Source: Tritrichomonas musculus
Taxonomy: Eukaryota > Parabasalia > Tritrichomonadida > Tritrichomonadidae
DNA: 64,000 nucleotides
Assembly: GCA_039105265.1 (NCBI GenBank)
Contig: JAPFFF010000004.1
Span: forward strand, 7,793,501 to 7,857,500
Reading direction: 5' to 3'
The position numbers and the translations under genes were made by a program. Positions within the stretch are counted from its first letter, which is position 1; each line of letters begins with the position of its first letter. The notes beneath the pieces are model-generated. The model saw only the letters and a list, made by a program, of their open reading frames with translations, was not told where the DNA came from and did no database searches. Shown here piece by piece: positions 50,665 through 63,425 of this stretch.

Positions 50665-52704
50665 ATGTTATCAAAAGAAAACATTAAATTAAGCATTGAT
50701 TGCGAAAAAGAAAAGCACATTGAGATCAAATGCTCATTGAATGGCAAGCCAGGTGAACAAAGTGGTCTTTCTTATGAATTCAAAGAAACCAATGTTGATG
50801 GATGTCAAATTGGATCTCTCAGCTTATATTCAAAGCAGACCATCTTTGATGATGTTGTGAATCTGTCTTTGGAAAAGCCAATTAAAATTTATCTTCCATT
50901 TGCACAAAAACCAGAAAAGATTACTGCCTTGTATCTTTTCAAAGATTGGTGGACCAGACCAGTTTTTGTTGATAAATCTCAAGATATTCCAGCAAGAACA
51001 CAAATTGCATATTTCAAATATCCAAACAAAGTTGTTCTCTTTATTCCAATGGTTGGAAATGAATTCAAATCATTCTTGAACCCAGGAACAGAAAATGAAT
51101 TGTATTTGGAAATGTTCTCAAACACTTCAAGTCAAGGAAGAATTGATAATGAACCAGTCTACTTGATATCAGAAGCACCAACGTATTTAGAAGCAGTGCA
51201 TCGTGCATTTGATTATCTCGCAAAATTGAAGAACATATTCAAGCGTGAACAAAGATCATATCCTGAAATGTTTGAATATTTAGGATGGTGCAGTTGGGAT
51301 GCAATGAAGACCGATGTTAATGAAAAAGGAATTAGAGAAAAAGCAGACGAATTTAAGAACAAAAAAGTTCCTGTTCGTTGGATGTTGATTGATGACGGTT
51401 GGTTCCCTGCAAAGGATGCAATGATCAGTGGCTTTTCTCCTGATACAAAGAAATTCCCGCATGGATTCAAGCAAATGATTAACGATATCAAGCAAAGTGG
51501 AAATGTCAAATGGTTTGGTGTTTGGCATGCATTGATGGGTTATTGGAGTGGAATTTTGCCAGAAAGCGAATTAGCAAAGCAAGAAGCTAAATATTTATAC
51601 AAAACTGCAAAAGGTTACCTCGTTCCAAGTCCAAAGAATGGAAACAAATTCTACTATCATTTCAATGAAGTGTTAAGGAAAGAAGAAATAGACTTTTTGA
51701 AAGTTGATGGCCAAAGTTCAATCTTCATTTATTTCGAAGGAAGCATTCCTACTCCAGAAGCTGCACGTTGCCTTAATCGTGAACTCGAACTCGGTGCAAG
51801 TTTGATGAATGGTGTCATAATCAATTGTATGGGAATGGCACTCGAAAATGTCCTCGGAAGGCCAACATCAGGAATTTCAAGAAACAGCGATGATTTCTTC
51901 CCAGAACAAGAAAATGGTTTTGTCGAACATTTGTTACAAAATGCATACAATTCAACATATCATGATGAAATTTATCATTGTGATTGGGATATGTTCTGGA
52001 CCAAACATGAATCAGCAGTGAAACACAGTATGATTCGTGCAATCAGTGGAGGTCCAATCTATTTCAGCGACAAAGTCGGCAATACAATGCCTAAAGTACT
52101 GGAGCCACTTGTTTATTCAGATGGTAAAATCTTAAGAATGAACCGTTCAGCTAAGCCAACTGAAGATTGCTTGTTCGTTGATCCTCTGAAAGAAGGTGTT
52201 TTGAAGATTCATAACATTGCTTCTTGGGGAGAAAACAGAATTGGTGGCATTATTGCTGCATACAATTTAACCAATAAGAAGCAAAATGTTTCTTTCAAAG
52301 TTAAAGATATTCCCGATATTGAAGCTTCTGAAAGATATTGGATTTATGACTCCATTAAGAAGAAGGTTCTTTCATTGGGAAGCGACGAATCATTTAACGA
52401 TGAAATTGAAGCAACTGAATTCGGTTGGTATATTATTCTTCCTCAAATTGAAAATGGTTCTTGCTTCGGATTGATCAACAAATATGTCAGCTTCAAAGCA
52501 GTTGAAAGTATTGACAACAAAGAAAACTTGCAAGTCATTACTTTACACGAAACAGGAACTGTTGGATGGGCATCAAAGAAACCAGCAAAGAAAGTCAGCA
52601 TTAATGGAGTTGATGTCACCAAAGAGGTCAAATCAAATGGTGAATTTTACACCGTTGAACTTCCTGAAAATCCAAAGAAAGAAATCGTAGTTATTGAATG
52701 GTAA
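50665..52704 (+). CDS. GH36 raffinose-synthase/alpha-galactosidase-like enzyme, copy 2
   Basis: Same length (679 residues) and same catalytic residues as copy 1: Asp348 in FLKVDGQS and Asp410 in RNSDD. By eye I count about 15 base differences from copy 1 over the coding region. Twelve are silent; three change Lys to Glu, Arg to Lys and Asp to Glu, all in the C-terminal beta domain away from the active site. That pattern indicates selection to keep the enzyme. Start and initiator are conserved, so the copy is probably expressed and would add gene dosage. Confidence 0.93.
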   Translation: MLSKENIKLSIDCEKEKHIEIKCSLNGKPGEQSGLSYEFKETNVDGCQIGSLSLYSKQTIFDDVVNLSLEKPIKIYLPFAQKPEKITALYLFKDWWTRPVFVDKSQDIPARTQIAYFKYPNKVVLFIPMVGNEFKSFLNPGTENELYLEMFSNTSSQGRIDNEPVYLISEAPTYLEAVHRAFDYLAKLKNIFKREQRSYPEMFEYLGWCSWDAMKTDVNEKGIREKADEFKNKKVPVRWMLIDDGWFPAKDAMISGFSPDTKKFPHGFKQMINDIKQSGNVKWFGVWHALMGYWSGILPESELAKQEAKYLYKTAKGYLVPSPKNGNKFYYHFNEVLRKEEIDFLKVDGQSSIFIYFEGSIPTPEAARCLNRELELGASLMNGVIINCMGMALENVLGRPTSGISRNSDDFFPEQENGFVEHLLQNAYNSTYHDEIYHCDWDMFWTKHESAVKHSMIRAISGGPIYFSDKVGNTMPKVLEPLVYSDGKILRMNRSAKPTEDCLFVDPLKEGVLKIHNIASWGENRIGGIIAAYNLTNKKQNVSFKVKDIPDIEASERYWIYDSIKKKVLSLGSDESFNDEIEATEFGWYIILPQIENGSCFGLINKYVSFKAVESIDNKENLQVITLHETGTVGWASKKPAKKVSINGVDVTKEVKSNGEFYTVELPENPKKEIVVIEW

Positions 52705-52868
52705 AAAAAAATAACTTTTAAGCATTCAATGCTTTATATTTCATTTAATGAAATAAAAAAAGTTTTTTATTTGTTTTGTTTTGTTTTTTATATTATTAAA
52801 ACTTGTTCTCAATTTTTATTTTGTAAAATAAAAAAGTTTTAATTAAAAATTAATTAGTTTACTTGAAA

Positions 52869-53558
52869 TTAATCTTCTCCAAAAATGTCACCAAATCCAC
52901 CTCCAATTTCAAGATTTTCTTCTTCCTCTTTGTTTTCTTCATTTTGATTTTCATTTTCTTTTGGTTTTGCTGCTGAACTGGCTCTCATTCTTTCAAGTGC
53001 TTCAGGATCGGAAAGTAAGCTTTGTATTTCTTCAATTTGAGGAAGTTTGTAATCAATTGAGACAGCTATTGATGCTATGTTCTTGAATGCATTTCCAACA
53101 ATATGAGGTGCAGATGACTTGTTGATATAACCAATTCCAAGTGAAAGTGAAGTGACATTTTTGAGAGCTTCAGAAAATTTGTGTGAAAGGATATCATCGT
53201 CAATATCGAGTATTTCAGGATCATAAAGGTGTCCGTTATCGAAGAGATGTTCGATTTTCAACTTGTATTGAAATGGCAAGATTCCAAGTAATGAAAGAAG
53301 ATTTGCTTCAGAAGCTCCGACTTTTTCACCTTTCTTAATCAAGTGTTTTTCAGATGTGATTTCTATCGTTCCTTTGAAAATCTTCGATTGAATTCCAAGT
53401 GCATGAAGAACTGAAACTTGTGTTGGAACCATGTTTGTCCTCATTGCAGGAATGATTACGTCGACCGGTGAAATTGCTCCAACTTTGGCTGGTGAACCAA
53501 CACAATTTTGATCGATTGCATCCTTTATTTTGTTGAACGACCCATTTGTGAAATTACT
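52869..53558 (-). pseudogene. RPLP0: ribosomal stalk protein P0, 5'-truncated, unit 2
   Basis: The truncation point, the stop just before the homology and the first ATG (53444) are the same as in unit 1. The loss of the N-terminus therefore predates the duplication of the unit. One silent difference from unit 1 was seen near 52980. Confidence 0.85.
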
Positions 53559-55135
53559 TTATTTTTCATATTTTTTCTTTTATGAGTTTATTTGAAGATT
53601 GAATTTTTGTATTATTATTTTTGGTCAATTCAAATTTCCAAATAAATTTCAATTAAATTTTTCAATTTATTCATTTTTAAAAATATTTTTATAATGATAC
53701 GAAAAGGAAATATTGATTTCATAATTATATAAAAAGAAATAATTTATACTACTATTATTGTAATTTTGGATGATGGATAAATTGATTGAATCATAAAAGA
53801 AAATATTTTTTTTTTAGATAAAAGACTAATTTCCCAGATGCCAGCTATAAATATTTATTTTCTAATCTTTCGTTAAACTCTCCTGATTCACATGCAATTT
53901 CTGAATCAAGTTTTCCTATCAATATTATTAAATGATCAAAATCGATTATTTTATTTAAATAATTATTTCGATCTTTTAATCACAATTACAACCTTTCCAT
54001 GTCGTTCAAGGTGCAAGTCTTCTCAATTTTTCTGATATATCCATTCAAATTTTTCATTCGATTGTTCTTCCAATTGGAATACCTGTTGGCGAAAAAATAA
54101 TTTGTAAATTGACTTTATTTATAAATTTGAGAAAGACACTTTTTGAGCGTAGCTCAAAAAGCAGCTATCTTGTTGTTATAAAAAAAATAATTTCAAAACA
54201 AATTTTTTTGCGTATATTACAATATACTATTTTACAAAAACCAACATTAAAAATATGCAAGGTTATAAAAATTTTAATAAATTGAGAAGAATGAAAATTA
54301 TCTCTAAAACTTTTGAAATAAAAAAGAACAACTCCTTGGTTTATAAGAAAGTATAATTATATGTGAGTACGACAACCAATCATAGCAATCTTTTAAGAAC
54401 AATATTTTTTTCTTTTTAAATATTTTATTTCTATTTTACATTTTTGTAGAACACATATCCTGCAAAACTCACAGTAACAAAAAAGTTATATCAATTTTAA
54501 CTCATAATTACATCTAATTTATGAATAAAAGCATTAAAAATAATTGCAAATAATTTGTAATCAAAATATGAGCATTTTCTTTAATTTTTTAAAGTTATAT
54601 TTGTACAAAAAAAAAAAATTATTTTAAAAAAGATATTTAAATGGCAAATACTTTTTGTAATCAATAAAAAAAGTTATTTCAAAAAAATTGCAAATTGAAA
54701 CAAAATAAATTTTTTTGTGAAAAAAGTAAATTTTTCAAAAGATGACAACTTTTTTGCAAATGTAATTCTTTTTGGCCAAAAAGTTATTATCTGAAAAAAC
54801 TCAATTTAATTGAAGTACTAGTATTTTTTCTAATAAATACATTTAATGCAAAATATCGTTGGAATTTTAAAATTAAAAATAATTTTGATAAGTCTCTAAT
54901 GTTTTCTTTTTCAACTGCCAAATATAATGCCGTCTTATAAATTCCTATCATATCAAAATTTCATTCAAAGATATGATTTTGAATTTCATTTAAAGATATG
55001 ATTTTTAATTTCATTGAAAGATATGATTTTGAATGTAATTGAAATATATGATTTAGAATTTCATTGAAAGATATGATTTTGAATGTAATTGAAAGATATG
55101 ATTTCGAATTTCATTGAAAGATATGATATTGAATT
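53559..55135. other. AT-rich spacer with hairpin and 25-bp repeats, unit 2
   Basis: Same contents as in unit 1: a 10-bp GTA-loop hairpin at 54139-54161 and the 25-bp tandem array at 54955-55135. No gene is seen. Confidence 0.6.
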
Positions 55136-55559
55136 TTACGAATCAAATTCTGCAATCATGTCATTACGAATCAATTTGCTGATTTGGCTGTCATTTTCAC
55201 CTTCCTTTCGTTTTTCATAAAAATTGTTGTTCAATGAGAAATAAAAGAATCCTTTTGTTGCTCTTAAAAATATTGATTATTTCCAAATTTGAAAAATATT
55301 TTTTGATATCTTTTTCGAAAAATAGAAAAATTCTTTCCATTTTGCTAAAAAAATTGGGAAAACGATGATGGTTATTCCAGATTTTAGAAATTAAGTGTAG
55401 TGATGACAAAAAATCATAATGATTATCACTCATTTTGGATTTATTAAATGTGTCTACGAGAATTAGAAAATTTTCATCTGATTTGACTTTTTCTTCAAGA
55501 AAGTTCAGAATGTGTTCCTGAATCTCTTTCATCATGTCCAAGTATTCCTTAGAACTCAT
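55136..55559 (-). pseudogene. DUF3447-type gene fragment, unit 2
   Basis: The 114-codon N-terminal piece starts at ATG 55559, followed by the KRKEGENDSQIS block after the same internal deletion as in unit 1. Confidence 0.7.
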
Positions 55560-55687
55560 GATCTTTATTAAAATAACAATATTATCTCAATTTCATATAA
55601 ATTAAATTATTATTTATATTTTTAGAAAAAAAACAATTGCAGAAGAATCATGCAAAAAAGCTATTTATGATAAATTAATTTTAATTA

Positions 55688-55999
55688 ATGATAAAAAACA
55701 ACTCAAATGAATCCCAGAAACTGTTAAAACGTTTAAATGAATCTCAGAAAAATTACATTTCTGATTTTTATTCCTCATTATCCAATGAAATGTGTTTGAA
55801 GTCCATTCATATTGAGCAAGCCATAATATCATTATTTGGGCCATTGCAAATATTTTTTTCTATTTTCATTACATCTTATTATCTAGCTGATATGAATTTT
55901 GAGGTTTTTACTAAATTTGAATCAGGATATTTGAGTTCCCCACCAGATGAAATTTTTAATCATTTCCTTAATATTGATTTCGCCAAAGCTAAAGATTAA
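55688..55999 (+). CDS. short unknown frame at the unit end, unit 2
   Basis: 103 codons identical in translation to the unit 1 frame, ending 10 bp before the second 31-A tract. Possibly a gene-end relic; family unknown. Confidence 0.4.
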   Translation: MIKNNSNESQKLLKRLNESQKNYISDFYSSLSNEMCLKSIHIEQAIISLFGPLQIFFSIFITSYYLADMNFEVFTKFESGYLSSPPDEIFNHFLNIDFAKAKD

Positions 56000-56005
56000 G
56001 AAACG

Positions 56006-56008
<3 letters not shown>

Positions 56009-56039
<31 letters not shown>
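56009..56039. repeat. 31-A tract at the unit 2/unit 3 junction
   Basis: Same length and same flanking bases as the tract at 47719-47749. Confidence 0.95.
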
Positions 56040-56041
<2 letters not shown>

Positions 56042-56318
56042 TAAATATATCTCATCATAATTGCAATTTCTAGCTCCTGAAATCAATTATTAAAAAAACT
56101 CATATCAAAATGACTTTTAATTCAGAGTAAATCTTCAATTCACTTGTTGTTACAAATCGCTCTATATCAATTGCAAATTGACCTAAAAAAATAAATTTAC
56201 TCTTTAACTATTCAATTTCAATAGCTTTATTTTTTTAATTTAGATGTTTTATAAATTTAGAATACCACATAGAGTTTTGCAGATAATATTTCAATGTTTT
56301 TTTTAAAGAAAAAAATTT

Positions 56319-56852
56319 TTATGATGGATATATGGTGAAAGTCATGCCAATAAATGGACTTCTTTCAATGATATAGCATGCTGCTGAATGATTTCCAAGT
56401 CTATGTGATTCTTTATAACATGATTGTTCTTCGTATTTGTCCATTTTAACGCCAAGACCATTGTCATACATTTTACCAATGTCAATTAAAGCAGAAGGAT
56501 CACCTAGTTTTACAGCTTTTTCATAATATTTCTTTGCTTTAGAGTAATTGATTTTTACACCATTTCCGTTTAAATATATATTTCCAATGCTTACTAGTGC
56601 ATTTATATTTCCAAGTTGGAAAGATTTTTCATATAAATCTTTAGCCTTTGAAAAACTTTTTTCAACGCCATAGCCATTTAAATATAAATCGCCAAGACAA
56701 ACTAATGCATCCAAATTGCCAGGATTAAATGATTTCTCATAATATTCTTTTGCTTTTAAATAATCTTTCTCAACACCACAGCCATTACAATATAAATGAC
56801 CAATATTATTCAATGCACTTACAAGTTCAATATTAAAAAAATATATGATCAT
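56319..56852 (-). pseudogene. Sel1-repeat protein fragment, unit 3
   Basis: 177 codons with four Sel1-like repeats, the same as the unit 2 copy in translation, with no preceding domain. Confidence 0.7.
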
Positions 56853-58930
56853 TTTAAAAAAAAATTTGGATATCTGAATTGTTAATCGTTTAGGCCAATT
56901 TTGATTGGGTTAACTGTTTTAATTTTAAATCACATTCATTTTGATGAATTAAGAAAAATTTATATCTTTAAATTATCATTTTTGTTTAATATTGCATAAT
57001 AACCAGCCATTTCGGCCAATATGAAATTCTATGATATAGAACCAACAACAATTTTCATAAAATTTAAACGGCCTTAAAAAAAAAATAAATTTCTATTCTT
57101 ATCATAAATGTTAATAATAATGGCTAAAGTTTTATTTTTATTTATTATGTGGTAGCATATATAGAATCGATATATCCAATTTAATTTTGAAATAATGCAC
57201 AGTGCTACTAATAAAATGCATTATATTTTCTCTTCTTCTTCATTCGAAAAATTCTCTGACTTTAGTCTAATATAAAAATGTCATAGTTATTTTTAAAAAG
57301 TATTAAACGCTTAGCATTTTGGTATATTTTACTTTTGGATAACTTTAATATATGATGAGAAAAAAATTGATTTTTGAAAAAAAAATTTTGAAAATTTTTT
57401 AAAAAAGTGCTTCAACTTTTTATACTGCTTCAATATTTTATACATAACCGTATATCTTCATATTTGATATATATATATATATGTATAAATATATAAATAA
57501 TTGGTATGATTTTGTTTAGCTTCATTATTTATATTAAATTAAATTAATTTTAACAAAAAAAAAAAAAAAGTATTGAATATTCTTATCGAGAAAAATCTAC
57601 AGCAAGAACCTGGTTTAATTTTTAAACAAATATTGGATGGCTTGAAATATATTATGAAAACTTCAAAAATCTAAACTTTAACAATGCATTTTGGAGAAAC
57701 AAAAAAAAATAAGCTATTGAAATTGAATGGGATTTTGTAAACTTATCAATTATTCATTAAATTCAACAAATTTCTCAATATTATAAAATTTATTATTTAA
57801 TACAATAAGTGGAAAATGATTTTAAACAAATATTAATGAATTTATTTCGATAAAATATCAAATATTATTCATTGAATTAAATTCTGATTTATTAAATATT
57901 TGATCAAAAAATGAAAACCATTTTTCTCAAAAATTTCTTAATAAAACTAATGCAGTATCAAACAAGGCAGCTCATTTATATATTTAAAACACGAAATATA
58001 ATTCTTTTTTGGAGAAAAAGCGATTTTTCCAAAAAAGACGTTAACTTTTCTACTTTTTTTTTATATAATAAAATCCCCATACTTTTTATTTCACATATTA
58101 AAATTGTTTTATATCTTAGAAAATTATTTATGACACTTAAGTTATTATTTATGATTTAATTTTGACATTATTTGATAAATATGATCTCAAAGAATAAAGA
58201 AGATTTATAATGTTTCAAATTTGACTCATTTTTTTTTTTATTTTGATATTTTTCATCAGAATTGTTTTACTCGGACTTAAGTAATTCATTTAATTAACTC
58301 TTTTTAATGAATTATGATGGATAAATAATTTGAAAGATACAATAAATAATACTTCACAATTATTGATAATAATTATTCAAATAAATTCAATATAGTTTTA
58401 AAAATTGATTTATACCAATTTTATTTTTTCAATAATGATCCGCAAATTTTATATTTGATGAGTTAATTATTTTTTTATTTTCATATCTCTCGTAAAACTT
58501 TGTTGGTGAGGTGTCAAAATAACCAAAACTATTCTTTGTTCGGAATAGAAATATCTTCAATTTTTGAATTGGTCGATTAATTTTTTGAATAACATCAAAA
58601 TTTATATATGAAAAATATGGTGCACAACGATACAAAAATACTTTTGTTTTATATTTATAATTTAAATATAATGATATATATTATAAGAGATAAATGAGGT
58701 CCGGAACTACAAAATTGATGTTGCGCAACTATATCTGTACATTAAAATTGAATGAAGAAAACAATAATCTTATTCAGAATTTTCTCAATTTAAAATTCAA
58801 TATAATTTTATCAATTTTCAAATGATATGATTGATTTTATATTCGTTACCACTTTTTTAAAGGGAAATTGATATAAAAAGTACTTGGTTTCATCTTTTTG
58901 AAATAAAAAACGAATTGAAATAAGATAATT
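56853..58930. other. AT-rich spacer of unit 3
   Basis: Matches the unit 2 spacer, including the joint where unit 1 has its extra block (58601-58610). No gene is called. Confidence 0.4.
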
Positions 58931-58940
58931 TATTTTTAGT

Positions 58941-58948
58941 TCACTTTT
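58941..58948 (+). promoter_or_regulatory. trichomonad initiator (Inr) of GH36 copy 3
   Basis: TCACTTTT, likely +1 A at 58943, 12 nt before ATG 58955. Confidence 0.65.
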
Positions 58949-58954
58949 TTATTG

Positions 58955-60994
58955 ATGTTATCAAAAGAAAACATTAAATTAAGCATTGATTGCGAAAAAG
59001 AAAAGCACATTGAGATCAAATGCTCATTGAATGGCAAGCCAGGTGAACAAAGTGGTCTTTCTTATGAATTCAAAGAAACCAATGTTGATGGATGTCAAAT
59101 TGGATCTCTCAGCTTATATTCAAAGCAGACCATCTTTGATGATGTTGTGAATCTGTCTTTGGAAAAGCCAATTAAAATTTATCTTCCATTTGCACAAAAA
59201 CCAGAAAAGATTACTGCCTTGTATCTTTTCAAAGATTGGTGGACCAGACCAGTTTTTGTTGATAAATCTCAAGATATTCCAGCAAGAACACAAATTGCAT
59301 ATTTCAAATATCCAAACAAAGTTGTTCTCTTTATTCCAATGGTTGGAAATGAATTCAAATCATTCTTGAACCCAGGAACAGAAAATGAATTGTATTTGGA
59401 AATGTTCTCAAACACTTCAAGTCAAGGAAGAATTGATAATGAACCAGTCTACTTGATATCAGAAGCACCAACGTATTTAGAAGCAGTGCATCGTGCATTT
59501 GATTATCTCGCAAAATTGAAGAACATATTCAAGCGTGAACAAAGATCATATCCTGAAATGTTTGAATATTTAGGATGGTGCAGTTGGGATGCAATGAAGA
59601 CCGATGTTAATGAAAAAGGAATTAGAGAAAAAGCAGACGAATTTAAGAACAAAAAAGTTCCTGTTCGTTGGATGTTGATTGATGACGGTTGGTTCCCTGC
59701 AAAGGATGCAATGATCAGTGGCTTTTCTCCTGATACAAAGAAATTCCCGCATGGATTCAAGCAAATGATTAACGATATCAAGCAAAGTGGAAATGTCAAA
59801 TGGTTTGGTGTTTGGCATGCATTGATGGGTTATTGGAGTGGAATTTTGCCAGAAAGCGAATTAGCAAAGCAAGAAGCTAAATATTTATACAAAACTGCAA
59901 AAGGTTACCTCGTTCCAAGTCCAAAGAATGGAAACAAATTCTACTATCATTTCAATGAAGTGTTAAGGAAAGAAGAAATAGACTTTTTGAAAGTTGATGG
60001 CCAAAGTTCAATCTTCATTTATTTCGAAGGAAGCATTCCTACTCCAGAAGCTGCACGTTGCCTTAATCGTGAACTCGAACTCGGTGCAAGTTTGATGAAT
60101 GGTGTCATAATCAATTGTATGGGAATGGCACTCGAAAATGTCCTCGGAAGGCCAACATCAGGAATTTCAAGAAACAGCGATGATTTCTTCCCAGAACAAG
60201 AAAATGGTTTTGTCGAACATTTGTTACAAAATGCATACAATTCAACATATCATGATGAAATTTATCATTGTGATTGGGATATGTTCTGGACCAAACATGA
60301 ATCAGCAGTGAAACACAGTATGATTCGTGCAATCAGTGGAGGTCCAATCTATTTCAGCGACAAAGTCGGCAATACAATGCCTAAAGTACTGGAGCCACTT
60401 GTTTATTCAGATGGTAAAATCTTAAGAATGAACCGTTCAGCTAAGCCAACTGAAGATTGCTTGTTCGTTGATCCTCTGAAAGAAGGTGTTTTGAAGATTC
60501 ATAACATTGCTTCTTGGGGAGAAAACAGAATTGGTGGCATTATTGCTGCATACAATTTAACCAATAAGAAGCAAAATGTTTCTTTCAAAGTTAAAGATAT
60601 TCCCGATATTGAAGCTTCTGAAAGATATTGGATTTATGACTCCATTAAGAAGAAGGTTCTTTCATTGGGAAGCGACGAATCATTTAACGATGAAATTGAA
60701 GCAACTGAATTCGGTTGGTATATTATTCTTCCTCAAATTGAAAATGGTTCTTGCTTCGGATTGATCAACAAATATGTCAGCTTCAAAGCAGTTGAAAGTA
60801 TTGACAACAAAGAAAACTTGCAAGTCATTACTTTACACGAAACAGGAACTGTTGGATGGGCATCAAAGAAACCAGCAAAGAAAGTCAGCATTAATGGAGT
60901 TGATGTCACCAAAGAGGTCAAATCAAATGGTGAATTTTACACCGTTGAACTTCCTGAAAATCCAAAGAAAGAAATCGTAGTTATTGAATGGTAA
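58955..60994 (+). CDS. GH36 raffinose-synthase/alpha-galactosidase-like enzyme, copy 3
   Basis: 679 residues, translated identically to copy 2 and with no base difference that I found. Catalytic Asp348 and Asp410, the barrel entry motif LGWCSWDAM and the short Inr-led 5' leader are all intact. Three adjacent promoter-bearing copies would raise enzyme dosage if the assembly is right. Confidence 0.93.
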   Translation: MLSKENIKLSIDCEKEKHIEIKCSLNGKPGEQSGLSYEFKETNVDGCQIGSLSLYSKQTIFDDVVNLSLEKPIKIYLPFAQKPEKITALYLFKDWWTRPVFVDKSQDIPARTQIAYFKYPNKVVLFIPMVGNEFKSFLNPGTENELYLEMFSNTSSQGRIDNEPVYLISEAPTYLEAVHRAFDYLAKLKNIFKREQRSYPEMFEYLGWCSWDAMKTDVNEKGIREKADEFKNKKVPVRWMLIDDGWFPAKDAMISGFSPDTKKFPHGFKQMINDIKQSGNVKWFGVWHALMGYWSGILPESELAKQEAKYLYKTAKGYLVPSPKNGNKFYYHFNEVLRKEEIDFLKVDGQSSIFIYFEGSIPTPEAARCLNRELELGASLMNGVIINCMGMALENVLGRPTSGISRNSDDFFPEQENGFVEHLLQNAYNSTYHDEIYHCDWDMFWTKHESAVKHSMIRAISGGPIYFSDKVGNTMPKVLEPLVYSDGKILRMNRSAKPTEDCLFVDPLKEGVLKIHNIASWGENRIGGIIAAYNLTNKKQNVSFKVKDIPDIEASERYWIYDSIKKKVLSLGSDESFNDEIEATEFGWYIILPQIENGSCFGLINKYVSFKAVESIDNKENLQVITLHETGTVGWASKKPAKKVSINGVDVTKEVKSNGEFYTVELPENPKKEIVVIEW

Positions 60995-61158
60995 AAAAAA
61001 ATAACTTTTAAGCATTCAATGCTTTATATTTCATTTAATGAAATAAAAAAAGTTTTTTATTTGTTTTGTTTTGTTTTTTATATTATTAAAACTTGTTCTC
61101 AATTTTTATTTTGTAAAATAAAAAAGTTTTAATTAAAAATTAATTAGTTTACTTGAAA

Positions 61159-61848
61159 TTAATCTTCTCCAAAAATGTCACCAAATCCACCTCCAATTTC
61201 AAGATTTTCTTCTTCCTCTTTGTTTTCTTCATTTTGATTTTCATTTTCTTTTGGTTTTGCTGCTGAACTGGCTCTCATTCTTTCAAGTGCTTCAGGATCG
61301 GAAAGTAAGCTTTGTATTTCTTCAATTTGAGGAAGTTTGTAATCAATTGAGACAGCTATTGATGCTATGTTCTTGAATGCATTTCCAACAATATGAGGTG
61401 CAGATGACTTGTTGATATAACCAATTCCAAGTGAAAGTGAAGTGACATTTTTGAGAGCTTCAGAAAATTTGTGTGAAAGGATATCATCGTCAATATCGAG
61501 TATTTCAGGATCATAAAGGTGTCCGTTATCGAAGAGATGTTCGATTTTCAACTTGTATTGAAATGGCAAGATTCCAAGTAATGAAAGAAGATTTGCTTCA
61601 GAAGCTCCGACTTTTTCACCTTTCTTAATCAAGTGTTTTTCAGATGTGATTTCTATCGTTCCTTTGAAAATCTTCGATTGAATTCCAAGTGCATGAAGAA
61701 CTGAAACTTGTGTTGGAACCATGTTTGTCCTCATTGCAGGAATGATTACGTCGACCGGTGAAATTGCTCCAACTTTGGCTGGTGAACCAACACAATTTTG
61801 ATCGATTGCATCCTTTATTTTGTTGAACGACCCATTTGTGAAATTACT
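61159..61848 (-). pseudogene. RPLP0: ribosomal stalk protein P0, 5'-truncated, unit 3
   Basis: Same truncated extent as in units 1 and 2, with the conserved acidic tail GGGFGDIFGED. First ATG at 61734. Confidence 0.85.
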
Positions 61849-63425
61849 TTATTTTTCATATTTTTTCTTTTATGAGTTTATTTGAAGATTGAATTTTTGT
61901 ATTATTATTTTTGGTCAATTCAAATTTCCAAATAAATTTCAATTAAATTTTTCAATTTATTCATTTTTAAAAATATTTTTATAATGATACGAAAAGGAAA
62001 TATTGATTTCATAATTATATAAAAAGAAATAATTTATACTACTATTATTGTAATTTTGGATGATGGATAAATTGATTGAATCATAAAAGAAAATATTTTT
62101 TTTTTAGATAAAAGACTAATTTCCCAGATGCCAGCTATAAATATTTATTTTCTAATCTTTCGTTAAACTCTCCTGATTCACATGCAATTTCTGAATCAAG
62201 TTTTCCTATCAATATTATTAAATGATCAAAATCGATTATTTTATTTAAATAATTATTTCGATCTTTTAATCACAATTACAACCTTTCCATGTCGTTCAAG
62301 GTGCAAGTCTTCTCAATTTTTCTGATATATCCATTCAAATTTTTCATTCGATTGTTCTTCCAATTGGAATACCTGTTGGCGAAAAAATAATTTGTAAATT
62401 GACTTTATTTATAAATTTGAGAAAGACACTTTTTGAGCGTAGCTCAAAAAGCAGCTATCTTGTTGTTATAAAAAAAATAATTTCAAAACAAATTTTTTTG
62501 CGTATATTACAATATACTATTTTACAAAAACCAACATTAAAAATATGCAAGGTTATAAAAATTTTAATAAATTGAGAAGAATGAAAATTATCTCTAAAAC
62601 TTTTGAAATAAAAAAGAACAACTCCTTGGTTTATAAGAAAGTATAATTATATGTGAGTACGACAACCAATCATAGCAATCTTTTAAGAACAATATTTTTT
62701 TCTTTTTAAATATTTTATTTCTATTTTACATTTTTGTAGAACACATATCCTGCAAAACTCACAGTAACAAAAAAGTTATATCAATTTTAACTCATAATTA
62801 CATCTAATTTATGAATAAAAGCATTAAAAATAATTGCAAATAATTTGTAATCAAAATATGAGCATTTTCTTTAATTTTTTAAAGTTATATTTGTACAAAA
62901 AAAAAAAATTATTTTAAAAAAGATATTTAAATGGCAAATACTTTTTGTAATCAATAAAAAAAGTTATTTCAAAAAAATTGCAAATTGAAACAAAATAAAT
63001 TTTTTTGTGAAAAAAGTAAATTTTTCAAAAGATGACAACTTTTTTGCAAATGTAATTCTTTTTGGCCAAAAAGTTATTATCTGAAAAAACTCAATTTAAT
63101 TGAAGTACTAGTATTTTTTCTAATAAATACATTTAATGCAAAATATCGTTGGAATTTTAAAATTAAAAATAATTTTGATAAGTCTCTAATGTTTTCTTTT
63201 TCAACTGCCAAATATAATGCCGTCTTATAAATTCCTATCATATCAAAATTTCATTCAAAGATATGATTTTGAATTTCATTTAAAGATATGATTTTTAATT
63301 TCATTGAAAGATATGATTTTGAATGTAATTGAAATATATGATTTAGAATTTCATTGAAAGATATGATTTTGAATGTAATTGAAAGATATGATTTCGAATT
63401 TCATTGAAAGATATGATATTGAATT
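61849..63425. other. AT-rich spacer with hairpin and 25-bp repeats, unit 3
   Basis: GTA-loop hairpin at 62429-62451 and 25-bp array at 63245-63425, as in the other units. No gene is seen. Confidence 0.6.

Larger units (their letters stand above)
47750..56039 (+). repeat. segmental tandem repeat, unit 2 (8290 bp)
   Basis: It starts with GGTAAATATATC, a remnant of the last seven codons of a BTB-F5/8C gene, and ends in a 31-A tract. It lacks the 1.79-kb block of unit 1. Every feature recurs in unit 3 exactly 8290 bp further on, and I found no base difference between units 2 and 3 in the stretches compared. Confidence 0.95.
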